A stretch of DNA of 11,167 bases from Nitrospiria bacterium (GTDB taxonomy: Bacteria > Nitrospirota > CAKKRA01 > 9FT-COMBO-42-15): assembly GCA_919902475.1 (NCBI GenBank), contig CAKKRA010000203.1, positions 1 through 11,167 of the forward strand, in the 5' to 3' direction. The position numbers and the translations under genes are program-made. Below are positions 6,162 through 11,167 of this stretch, in pieces. How positions within the stretch are numbered: the stretch's first letter is position 1; each line of letters begins with the position of its first letter. The notes below the pieces were generated by a model, which had not been told where the DNA came from, searched no databases, and saw nothing but the letters and a program-made list of their open reading frames with translations.

Positions 6162-6467
6162 ATGAATCTGATTGATTATACAGGCAAGATTATCCATCTG
6201 ACAGATGAGAGGCTTGCTCATATAAAAGAGCATCCTGAAATGGTTGCACATTCCATAAAAATAAATGAAACCCTTGCAACCCCTGATATTGTTATCAGGT
6301 CAAAGACTGATGCAGATGTAAATCTCTATTTCAAATATTACAAGAAACTTTCAATTGGAGACAAATATTTATGTGTTGTGGTAAAATACAAAGAGGATGA
6401 TGCCTTTGTTATAACAGCCTATTTTACTGATAGTATTAAAAGAGGAGATATAATATGGAAAAGGTAA
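6162..6467 (+). CDS. Toxin-like BECR-fold nuclease-family protein (putative)
   Basis: This 101-residue protein has the pattern HLTDERLAHIKEHPEM (residues 12-27), a short helix ending NETLATPDIVIRS (35-47), a central YLCVVVKY strand (69-76) and a closing FVITAYFTDSIKRG (82-95). This arrangement, with early histidines (His20, His24) and a late T-A-Y-x-T strand, resembles small proteins of the barnase/EndoU/colicin/RelE-like (BECR) group annotated as putative nucleases in mobile and toxin-antitoxin settings. The catalytic residues are not proven. A purine-rich AAAGGAAAAGGTGG leader precedes the ATG. The gene overlaps the DUF2283 gene by 13 bases, as toxin-antitoxin pairs often do. It lies on the strand opposite both large operons and is flanked by direct repeats. 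Toxic activity is an inference. Confidence 0.7.
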   Translation: MNLIDYTGKIIHLTDERLAHIKEHPEMVAHSIKINETLATPDIVIRSKTDADVNLYFKYYKKLSIGDKYLCVVVKYKEDDAFVITAYFTDSIKRGDIIWKR

Positions 6468-6661
6468 AAATATGGTATGACCCTGAAGGGGATTATCTTG
6501 AGGTTATGTTTGAAAAGAAAGAGGGCTACTTCAGAGAAACAGAATCTGACCAGATAATGGAAAAGGTCGATATGGAAGGAAAAGTCATAGGGTTTTCAAT
6601 ACTAAAAGTAAGTTCTCTGAAAGACCATCCAATAGAAGTAGCTCTTGCAGGGAAAAAATAA
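6455..6661 (+). CDS. DUF2283 family protein (putative antitoxin-like partner)
   Basis: This 68-residue protein shows the DUF2283 core: WYDPEGDYLEVMFEKKEGY (7-25), then a strand with ETESDQIMEKVDMEGKVIGFSIL (29-51, key residues D38-EGKVIGF-I) and a short C-terminal segment. The length is typical of the family. A strong ribosome site, AGAGGAG, lies seven bases before the ATG inside the end of the upstream gene, with a 13-base overlap, so the two are co-translated. DUF2283 has no defined biochemical role; small DUF2283 genes often sit beside toxin-like ORFs, which supports but does not prove an antitoxin function. The second direct-repeat copy begins 15 bases after the stop. Confidence 0.8.
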   Translation: MEKVKIWYDPEGDYLEVMFEKKEGYFRETESDQIMEKVDMEGKVIGFSILKVSSLKDHPIEVALAGKK

Positions 6662-6675
6662 AAATTGCAGCAGCC

Positions 6676-6700
6676 TTTGAGATTGCAAGAAGGATTGTAA
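6676..6700 (+). repeat. 25-bp direct repeat, copy 2 (possible RadC-like coding remnant)
   Basis: This is the second copy of the 6113-6137 repeat (23/25 identical), 563 bases downstream of the first. Its frame reads KIKIAAAFEIARRIVKRYYG and ends at a TAA at 6730-6732. The peptide aligns with that of copy 1 (FEI-x-RRIV), so both copies could derive from one protein-coding segment, perhaps RadC-like. No full gene is present. Confidence 0.7.
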
Positions 6701-6709
6701 AAAGATACT

Positions 6710-6862
6710 ATGGGAAAGGTTTACAAGGATAAAAAATCAAAGGGGTGTGCATTATGCAAGCCGCATAAGCACGGGTGGGCTCCGAAGAAAAAGGCAAAAA
6801 TTGTTGCGGTTGAAAAGGAAATGGAGAAAGAGATAAACAAAGTAGTCAGCAGCTCCGTTTAG
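6710..6862 (+). CDS. 50-residue basic CxxC mini-protein
   Basis: The ATG at 6710 opens 50 codons ending at TAG 6860-6862. The product starts MGKVYKDKKSKGCALCKPHK, continues HGWAPKKKAK and ends in an alternating Glu/Lys helix (31-45). Cys13, Cys16, His19 and His21 form a CxxCxxHxH cluster that could hold zinc; the N-terminal half is strongly basic, suggesting nucleic-acid contact. Small proteins with a CALCKP-type core recall unnamed ORFs of related bacteria, but I cannot assign a function. The ribosome site is poor (AAAAAGATACT), which lowers confidence. It lies between the second direct repeat and a disrupted reading frame, in the accessory patch. Confidence 0.6.
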   Translation: MGKVYKDKKSKGCALCKPHKHGWAPKKKAKIVAVEKEMEKEINKVVSSSV

Positions 6863-6875
6863 AGGGATTAAAGGT

Positions 6876-7187
6876 ATGTATGCTGTTATAGAAAAGAACA
6901 GGCTGCATATATAAGTTGCTAAATTCTACATCTCGGAATGGTATAGCAAGGAGTGGCCTCTTTCTGGGAAGGAGAAGTTTGACTTTGACTATGGTTATCT
7001 TGAAATAGACATTCATAAGAATAGGAAAAAATACCTGACAGGTTCTGTTATTGACCCGAGAAAATTTATTGTTGACTATCTGAAAGCTCGTTATAAAAAG
7101 ACCCTGAGTCTTCCCAAAAGAATTGAGTCTGTTTCAATAGATTCATCGAAGCACACAGAATTATTTTCAAAAGATTTTTTGTTTTGA
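6876..7187 (+). pseudogene. Hypothetical gene interrupted by an in-frame TAA at codon 13
   Basis: The ATG at 6876, with AAGG and GAGGG upstream, opens the frame MYAVIEKNRLHI. It hits TAA at 6912-6914 and then continues open for 90 codons to TGA at 7185-7187 (VAKFYISEWYSKEW and onward). The continuation has aromatic, charged, protein-like composition and no ATG, GTG or TTG that could restart it in frame, so a shorter intact gene is unlikely. One substitution (TAA to AAA or CAA) would restore a 103-residue protein. I do not recognise the family. It may be a recently inactivated passenger gene of the repeat-flanked patch, a sequencing error, or less likely a read-through case. It ends convergently 30 bases from the methyltransferase stop. 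Confidence 0.6.
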
Positions 7188-7216
7188 GGGGATTTGAAGA
7201 TGAGAAGTTTTCTGGT

Positions 7217-7765
7217 TTAAAATTTTTCCATCTTAATATACCAGCTAAACAGTTTTGGCTTGTCGCATAGGAGCCTGAGGCCTGCATTAAGAAAAAGGTG
7301 TATTGTATAATCCATTTTTACTCGTGACACCTCTAATCTTGGCTCTGCAATAAATAGCATCCCGCCTTTTTTCAGGATCCTGTAAAGTTCCTTTACTGAT
7401 TTTTCCTTATCAGCAAACTCATGGAATGTGTAGTATGCAAATATAAGGTCAATTTCATTATCCTTTATATTTAATGATGACGCGTCTCCAACCATTGTTA
7501 TTACATTATTGCTGCTGTTTAGCGGAATCTTCTTGGCTAATCTATTTATCATCTCCTGCTGTATATCAACTGCATACAGCCTGCCGGAGCCGGCTGCCTT
7601 TGCAAGATATGGCGTGAAAAATCCGGGACCGCAGCCAATCTCAAGGACATTCATCCCCTCCTTCAGAGATGCGTCCTTTAATACACCCTTTATATTTACA
7701 AGATAGCGCCTGATAAAATTATCAAGGACAAAGGCGAATTTTGCGGGAAAGACCATGCTTGACAC
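7217..7765 (-). CDS. Class I SAM-dependent methyltransferase
   Basis: This 182-residue protein has the class I methyltransferase motifs in order: motif I VLEIGCGPG (40-48), the acidic residue ending strand two (Asp67 in YAVDIQQ), GDAS (93-96), motif IV DLIFAYYTFHEF (106-117) and the LKKGGMLFIAEP strand (131-142). It resembles the UbiE/Methyltransf_11 group; the N-terminus VFPAKFAFVLDNFIRR (5-20) is a feature of short family members. The substrate cannot be told. I chose the GTG at 7765 because GGAG lies eight bases upstream, at the end of the pentapeptide gene; the ATG at 7756 would leave 17 bases. The five-base gap to the upstream gene makes it the last cistron of the right-hand operon. No clear terminator follows. 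Confidence 0.88.
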   Translation of the reverse strand: MSSMVFPAKFAFVLDNFIRRYLVNIKGVLKDASLKEGMNVLEIGCGPGFFTPYLAKAAGSGRLYAVDIQQEMINRLAKKIPLNSSNNVITMVGDASSLNIKDNEIDLIFAYYTFHEFADKEKSVKELYRILKKGGMLFIAEPRLEVSRVKMDYTIHLFLNAGLRLLCDKPKLFSWYIKMEKF

Positions 7766-7770
7766 TTGCT

Positions 7771-8220
7771 TTACTCCGACCTCTCAGACCTGCGCTCCCT
7801 TTCCTTGGTAAGGACGCCGAGTGCATTTAGAATATCGTCCTTTTGCGAGGCCTCTATCTTTACATTCCAGAGGTTTGCGCCTTCAAGATTGGAGTGTCTG
7901 AGGCTTGCGCCGATGAGATTGGTATATTTAAGATTAGCAAACTTTAGATTTGCATTAAGCAGGCTTGCATACCCAAGGTTTGCGCCTTCCAGATTTGCAA
8001 ACCTCAGGTTTGCAAATTTAAGGTTTGCGCCGTCAAGATTTGCATATCGCAGGTTCGCCCTTTCCAGATTTGCGCCTTCCAGATTTGCGCCTTCCAGATT
8101 CGCATTAATGAACATCCCTTCAGTTAAACTGGCGCCTTCCAGATTTGCGTATTTTATATTTATCCTTATATTCTTTTCCCTGCAGTCCTGAATCAGTTTC
8201 AGCGCTTCATCAACTGTCAT
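7771..8220 (-). CDS. Pentapeptide-repeat protein
   Basis: This 149-residue protein has a short N-terminal helix (MTVDEALKLIQDC), about twenty A(N/S)LxG/x pentapeptides spanning residues 21-120 (for example ANLEGANLEGANLERANL) and a charged C-terminal tail ending KERERRSERSE. Pentapeptide repeats fold as a right-handed quadrilateral beta-helix; about twenty units make roughly five coils. Some relatives mimic DNA and bind gyrase (MfpA/Qnr), but those show specific loops and dimer ends that I do not see, so no role is assigned. A near-perfect 15-base DNA repeat lies within the gene. GGAG sits seven bases before the ATG, inside the last codons of the receiver gene (four-base gap). The family is certain; the function is unknown. 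Confidence 0.92.
   Translation of the reverse strand: MTVDEALKLIQDCREKNIRINIKYANLEGASLTEGMFINANLEGANLEGANLERANLRYANLDGANLKFANLRFANLEGANLGYASLLNANLKFANLKYTNLIGASLRHSNLEGANLWNVKIEASQKDDILNALGVLTKERERRSERSE
8062..8106. repeat. 15-bp tandem repeat inside the pentapeptide gene
   Basis: TTCCAGATTTGCGCC occurs twice exactly (8062-8076, 8077-8091) and a third time with changes (8092-8106). On the coding strand each unit encodes one pentapeptide. Adding or losing a unit keeps the reading frame, so the beta-helix length can vary by replication slippage. It is coding DNA and not an independent element. Confidence 0.8.
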
Positions 8221-8224
8221 TCTA

Positions 8225-9043
8225 TTACTCCTTTATAGATGATATGGCATTTTCCAATACTTTTTTTATCTGATGTCTTTGCTCATGAAGCTCTTTTTCA
8301 AGATGTGTAAGCCTCTTTTTCAAATCTCCCTCTCTTTTATCCCTGTCTGCAAAATCAGCAATTGAGCTCTTTATAAGCTCCTTTTTTTCCTTATTGATTT
8401 CATCAATCTTTTCAGAGAGGGTTCCATTCTTCTGCGTAAGCTGCATGTTCTCCTTTTTTACTTCTTCCATTTCCCTTCTTGTTTCAATCAATTCCTTCTG
8501 CAGCTTTTCAACATCAACATTTGAACTTCCTGACGCCTTATTTAATCTTTCTCTGAGCTCAAATATGAGTTTTTCTTTGTTCTTTGAATCCTTTTCTAAG
8601 ATGTCCTTTTCCTTTATAAGCGCCTCTACCTTTTCCTCTAAAGTGCAATAGATCTCAATTGGAACCTCGCAGCCTATAAGATTTGAAATTGAGGCAATCA
8701 GCTCCCTTTTAACAAAGGGCTTTTTAAGATAATCATCAGCCCTGACCTTAAGCTTTTTGTGCTGTTCAAAATCGCTCTTCTTTGCCTCAGAGGACATCAG
8801 GATTAACGGAATCTTTTTTAGCTCGTTATCCTCTTTAAACTTTTTGCATATTATGTAGCCGTTCTCTTTTGGAAGCTCTACAGAAAGAAGGATGAGATCA
8901 AAACTCTCCCTTCTTGCAGCCTCCATTCCCTCATCAGCATCAGGCGCAACAACGGTTTTAAACCCAACCCTTTTTAGCATCTCAATAATATAATCTGAAA
9001 ATGTCTCGCTGCTTTCTATTATGAGTATCTTTTTTTCTGTCAT
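8225..9043 (-). CDS. FrzS-like pseudo-receiver domain with long coiled coil
   Basis: This 272-residue protein has a CheY-like receiver fold (about 4-122) followed by a long, highly charged coiled coil (about 135-265). The receiver lacks normal phosphorylation chemistry: the phospho-acceptor position is Ser54 (FDLILLSVELP), and the acidic pair is reduced to Glu10-Ser11 (LIIESSE). The switch region LMSSEA and the lysine of YLKKPF (Lys108) remain. The stretch NGYIICKKFKED followed by EQHKKLKVRADDYLKKPF strongly recalls Myxococcus FrzS, an atypical receiver/coiled-coil protein of gliding motility that also lacks the aspartate. The protein is therefore probably a binding module and scaffold and not a phosphoswitch. 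No Frz or motility gene is visible here. It starts four bases after the upstream gene's stop with no clear ribosome site, suggesting coupling. Confidence 0.85.
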   Translation of the reverse strand: MTEKKILIIESSETFSDYIIEMLKRVGFKTVVAPDADEGMEAARRESFDLILLSVELPKENGYIICKKFKEDNELKKIPLILMSSEAKKSDFEQHKKLKVRADDYLKKPFVKRELIASISNLIGCEVPIEIYCTLEEKVEALIKEKDILEKDSKNKEKLIFELRERLNKASGSSNVDVEKLQKELIETRREMEEVKKENMQLTQKNGTLSEKIDEINKEKKELIKSSIADFADRDKREGDLKKRLTHLEKELHEQRHQIKKVLENAISSIKE

Positions 9044-9047
9044 ATTG

Positions 9048-9356
9048 TCAATCGTGTGAATTTACATGCACTGCCTTCTGTTCATCCTCTGTTTCGCTGC
9101 TGTTTGCTATTATATCTCTTATCTCCGGTGGCACATAAAACTGGCTTATGTCAAATTTTGAGATGGATATGGCAATAACATCTATCTTCTCTTTTGCAGT
9201 GAGCCTTTTATCCACGAGGATCCTGTAATCGCCGCTTACCTTGCAAAGACCCCCTCTTGTATTTATGCTGCCTTCTTTCAAGGAATCATAGGTTACCCTG
9301 ATGGACAGCCTCTCTGCAATCTCCTCTAACTGTTGTAATATGTTTTCTTTATTCAT
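9048..9356 (-). CDS. Conserved-looking 102-residue hypothetical protein
   Basis: This small soluble protein has no signal peptide or membrane segment. It opens with a helix (NILQQLEEIAERL), then a strand pair with SINTRGGLCKVSGDYRILVD (29-48, key residues GGLC and VD), then helices KRLTAKEKIDVIAISISKFD and FYVPPEIRDIIANS, and an acidic polar tail. The GGLCxVxGxxxLxVDKRL-type core followed by a helix and YVPPxIR looks like an uncharacterised family found in related bacteria; no enzyme motif is seen. It overlaps the 42-codon gene upstream by eight bases and lies four bases before the FrzS-like gene, so co-expression is almost certain. Possible roles include an accessory to the FrzS-like scaffold; this is only inference from adjacency. 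Confidence 0.8.
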   Translation of the reverse strand: MNKENILQQLEEIAERLSIRVTYDSLKEGSINTRGGLCKVSGDYRILVDKRLTAKEKIDVIAISISKFDISQFYVPPEIRDIIANSSETEDEQKAVHVNSHD

Positions 9357-9477
9357 TATCTTTAAACTTGCAGCTTCTATATAAAATAGCGACCCTTATT
9401 AATTCAAGTCTTTTTTTTGTTTCTTCGTATGTTGCAAAACCATCCAGAAAATCCTGAACCGCCATGCTGCTACGCAT
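9349..9477 (-). CDS. Small 42-residue protein bridging its two neighbours
   Basis: An ATG at 9477 opens 42 codons ending at TAA 9349-9351. The product reads MRSSMAVQDFLDGFATYEET, continues KKRLELIRVAILYR and ends SCKFKDNE. It overlaps the last eight bases of the DUF151 gene and the first eight bases of the 102-residue gene, the geometry of translationally coupled cistrons; without it the operon would have an odd 113-base gap. A central amphipathic helix (about 16-34) is likely. An in-frame ATG at 9465 gives a 38-residue alternative. A GGAGG is present but 15 bases from the first ATG, so initiation may depend on coupling. I do not recognise the family. The function is unknown. Confidence 0.6.
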   Translation of the reverse strand: MRSSMAVQDFLDGFATYEETKKRLELIRVAILYRSCKFKDNE

Positions 9478-9928
9478 TATATTTTCCAAAGTCCTCCGGC
9501 TTCAGATTCTCAAGCCATCTGTCAAGGCTCTCTGATGTCCTCTTTTTAATTACCGCATCATCCACATATATCGGCGCATCCATCCTTATTGCAAGCGCAA
9601 TGGCGTCACTCGGCCTTGAATCTATGGTTATCTCAGAGCCGTTTGAATTGAGATGTATAATTGCATAGTAGGTATTGTTTTTAAGGTCAGATACAACAAC
9701 CTTTTCAACCCTTATTCCCATTGTATCAAGTATATTTTTCAGCAAATCATGCGTCATTGGTCTTGGCGGAATAACGCCTTCTAAAACAAAGTTTATTGCA
9801 TTCCCTTCAGCACGGCCGACCCATATCGGCAGGGGGTCATTTTTGCTGCCCTCATCCTTTAATAGCACAATATAGGAGCTTGTATTCGGGTCTAATAATA
9901 TGCCGCTGACCGTCATCTTAATATGCAT
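9470..9928 (-). CDS. Bifunctional nuclease (BFN/DUF151) family protein
   Basis: This is a 152-residue protein with all DUF151 hallmarks: LPIWVGRAEGNAI (33-45), PPRPMTHDLLKNIL (54-67), a strand-rich middle (YYAIIHLN) and DSRPSDAIALAI (103-114), followed by APIYVDDAVI. Plant members show DNase/RNase activity; the role of bacterial members, also common in Thermotoga-like and deltaproteobacterial genomes, is unsettled. An upstream in-frame GTG at 9937 would give 155 residues, but it lies inside the Shine-Dalgarno sequence AGGAGG (9942-9937). The ATG at 9928, eight bases further, is therefore the true start. The gene overlaps larE by 11 bases and the small gene downstream by eight. The C-terminal tail after about residue 130 is short and charged, without the UVR domain seen in some relatives. 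Confidence 0.92.
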   Translation of the reverse strand: MHIKMTVSGILLDPNTSSYIVLLKDEGSKNDPLPIWVGRAEGNAINFVLEGVIPPRPMTHDLLKNILDTMGIRVEKVVVSDLKNNTYYAIIHLNSNGSEITIDSRPSDAIALAIRMDAPIYVDDAVIKKRTSESLDRWLENLKPEDFGKYNA

Positions 9929-10742
9929 GGCTCTCACCTCCTATTAATAATGGCTGGTTCATACTGCCTGTTCTGTACCCTTCAAGGTCAAGGGTGATGT
10001 ATACAAAACCATTTGCCTTAAAACCCTCAATAATATAATCCATTATTTTATCATTATAGAATCTTTTCAGTTCATCCCTGCCAACCTCTATTCTTGCAAT
10101 CTCATTATGATAACGAACCCTGAATTGCCTGAAGCCCATCTCCCTGATAATGTTTTCACAATTTTCAATCTGTCTTAGCCGCATAGCCGTTATCTCTGTC
10201 CCATACGGAAATCTTGATGACAGGCATGCAAAAGAGGGCTTGTCCCAGTTCGGCAGATTTAAGCCTTTTGCCAATGCCCTAATCTCTGCTTTTGTGAGTT
10301 CCGCTTCAATTAACGGGCTTCTTATGCCGAGCTCCCTTGCTGCATCCCTTCCTGGCCTGAAGTCCTTTGTGTCGTCATAATTGCTTCCGTCTGCTACATG
10401 CTTCAGCCCAAGCTCAGACGCCTTTTCTTTCAGCTTCTGGAAAAGCTCGCTCTTGCAGAAGTAGCATCTGTTTGTCGGGTTAGACGAGAACCCTGGTATA
10501 TCAAGCTCATTTGATGTAATCAGTATATGTTTTACGCCGAGTAATTCTGCAATCTCCTTTGCAGACTCTATCTCTCTTAAAGGATATGTTGGAGACGCTG
10601 CTGTTACTGCAACAACCCTGTTGCCAAGTATATCTGATGCGGCCTTCAACAGAAATGAGCTGTCCACGCCGCCTGAATAGGCAATGAGGAGCGAGCCCAT
10701 CTTTTTTATTATATCCTTTAATCTGTTAAATTTCTCTTCCAA
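9918..10742 (-). CDS. larE: LarE-type ATP-dependent sulfur transferase (PP-loop)
   Basis: This 274-residue protein has the pyrophosphatase loop SGGVDSS (23-29), the TAASPTYPLREI segment (47-58), NRCYFCKSELF (91-101, Cys93 and Cys96), DGSNYDDTKDFRPG (118-131) and PSFACLSSRFPYG (169-181, Cys173). LarE adenylates and thiolates the pyridinium dicarboxylate precursor of the nickel-pincer cofactor of lactate racemase. In Lactiplantibacillus the cysteine matching Cys173 is given up as the sulfur donor. Homologues with an extra CxxC, as here, can hold a 4Fe-4S cluster that may pass on sulfur catalytically. The start is TTG at 10742, with GAGGA about seven bases upstream and one base after the previous stop. 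No larB, larC or larA is in view, so the true acceptor is uncertain. Confidence 0.92.
   Translation of the reverse strand: MEEKFNRLKDIIKKMGSLLIAYSGGVDSSFLLKAASDILGNRVVAVTAASPTYPLREIESAKEIAELLGVKHILITSNELDIPGFSSNPTNRCYFCKSELFQKLKEKASELGLKHVADGSNYDDTKDFRPGRDAARELGIRSPLIEAELTKAEIRALAKGLNLPNWDKPSFACLSSRFPYGTEITAMRLRQIENCENIIREMGFRQFRVRYHNEIARIEVGRDELKRFYNDKIMDYIIEGFKANGFVYITLDLEGYRTGSMNQPLLIGGESHAY
9937..9942 (-). promoter_or_regulatory. Shine-Dalgarno AGGAGG that decides the DUF151 start
   Basis: A full-consensus AGGAGG on the minus strand lies within the last codons of larE, eight bases before the ATG at 9928. It overlaps the rejected GTG start at 9937. Confidence 0.85.
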
Positions 10743-10743
10743 T

Positions 10744-11167
10744 TTATATCCTCATAGACTCAAGGGCATTATCATCAATCCTTCCGGTAATCTCTGCCCT
10801 CTTAGCATTATTTGTCTTTACATCCTTGACAAAGAATGCACCGCTCTCATGCTTGCTGTATTTTAATAGTGCCTTGCATATAAAACCCTCTCTGTCATCA
10901 GATGTCTCCCCACAGAGGAGGCCTGCAGGAGCAGGAAAATTGTCAGGCATAAAAAGATAATCATTAGGCTGTGCAATGTATTCAAGCTTCTTATTCTCAT
11001 GCTCATTCCTGCCTATTATTAGCTTTGTATCCTTATCCAACCTAAAATGCCTCCCAACATTTAAAAGGTGTATATCTTTCAGGGTAATCTCCTCTTTATG
11101 CTCAAAAAGGTCCTTTATCTTTTTAGCAAAGTTTTCATCTGTAAGCTTGCATCCGCCAGAGGCGCAG
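10744..11167 (-). CDS. C-terminal part of an MnmA/ThiI-like tRNA thiolation protein (5' end beyond window)
   Basis: The frame is open to the right edge and enters the window as CASGGCKLTDENFAKKIKDL, so the TTG at 11040 is internal and not the start. The 140 visible residues continue LLNVGRHFRLD, LIIGRNEHENKKLEYIAQPND, a FPAPAGLL segment and FICKALLKYSKH, ending in a basic tail. The GGCxLTD, GRHFRL and GRNxxEN series is the C-terminal region (DUF814/NFACT-R-like) of a group of PP-loop proteins annotated as tRNA thiouridine synthases or MnmA-like enzymes. The catalytic PP-loop half would lie outside the window. It ends one base before larE, placing two sulfur-transfer PP-loop genes together. 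Family placement is fairly good; the exact tRNA modification is uncertain. Confidence 0.7.
   Translation of the reverse strand, partial: CASGGCKLTDENFAKKIKDLFEHKEEITLKDIHLLNVGRHFRLDKDTKLIIGRNEHENKKLEYIAQPNDYLFMPDNFPAPAGLLCGETSDDREGFICKALLKYSKHESGAFFVKDVKTNNAKRAEITGRIDDNALESMRI

Noticed and set aside
7066..7287. Minus-strand 73-residue ORF overlapping the methyltransferase end
   Set aside because: Out of frame with the methyltransferase and antisense to the disrupted plus-strand gene; no domain-like composition.
7427..7437. GTGTAGTATGC, similar to half of the BlaI-type operator
   Set aside because: No matching inverted half nearby, and it lies inside the methyltransferase coding sequence (residues AYYTF).
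7860..8110. Regular short repeats resembling a CRISPR-like array
   Set aside because: The period is 15 bases with no spacers and the repeats are coding pentapeptides.
7766..8191. Plus-strand 141-residue ORF rich in RFAPSRFA repeats
   Set aside because: It is the antisense of the pentapeptide-repeat gene; its repeats simply mirror the AN/SLxx units, and it has no ribosome site.
9411..9420. Run of eight T on the plus strand as a terminator signal
   Set aside because: No hairpin precedes it, and on the minus strand it encodes Lys-Lys in the small 42-residue ORF.
9929..9937. GTG at 9937 as the DUF151 start
   Set aside because: The codon lies within the AGGAGG ribosome site; the ATG at 9928 has correct spacing.
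11038..11040. TTG at 11040 as the start of the gene upstream of larE
   Set aside because: The frame stays open to the window edge with family-like sequence (GGCKLTD, GRHFRLD), so the TTG is internal.

Overview
The window looks like chromosomal DNA of an anaerobic or microaerophilic Gram-negative bacterium of the Nitrospirota/Desulfobacterota/Myxococcota type. The reasons are System II cytochrome c maturation genes, a FrzS-like pseudo-receiver protein, an AT-leaning base composition rich in ATA, AGA and AGG codons, and tightly packed operons. The phylum is an inference. No rRNA, tRNA, CRISPR array, transposase or prophage gene is visible.

Left block (1-6044, all minus strand). A sigma70-like promoter whose 17-bp spacer is filled by a perfect dyad operator drives a BlaI/MecI-type repressor and an M56 (BlaR1-like) membrane metallopeptidase that lacks the beta-lactam sensor domain. 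Downstream on the same strand follow a CYCYC-motif membrane-anchored protein, a TPR protein, a membrane-anchored thioredoxin-fold protein (WCEWC), ResB, CcsA and a TlpA/ResA-like thioredoxin (WCKPC, cut by the window edge). ResB and CcsA form the heme export and ligation machine of System II, and the thioredoxins would keep apocytochrome CXXCH thiols reduced. Strong hairpins or REP-like repeats lie in three of the intergenic gaps (479-575, 2879-2905, 4568-4587).

Middle block (about 6045-7190, plus strand). This small accessory-looking patch lies between the two minus-strand operons. It holds a toxin-like BECR-fold protein overlapping a DUF2283 gene, flanked by 25-bp direct repeats (23/25 identical). 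After these come a 50-residue CxxC mini-protein and a 104-codon reading frame interrupted by an in-frame TAA at codon 13.

Right block (7217-11167, all minus strand). Eight genes sit within a few bases of one another or overlap. Reading in transcription order they are: a partial MnmA/ThiI-like tRNA-thiolation protein, LarE (PP-loop sulfur transferase, TTG start), a DUF151 bifunctional-nuclease protein, a 42-codon gene bridging its two neighbours, a 102-residue conserved-looking hypothetical protein, a FrzS-like pseudo-receiver/coiled-coil protein, a pentapeptide-repeat protein and a class I methyltransferase.

The most interesting signals are the BlaI/M56 regulatory pair linked to cytochrome c and thiol-redox genes instead of a beta-lactamase, with its well-defined promoter-operator; the hidden coupled small gene at 9349-9477; and the repeat-flanked toxin-like cassette.
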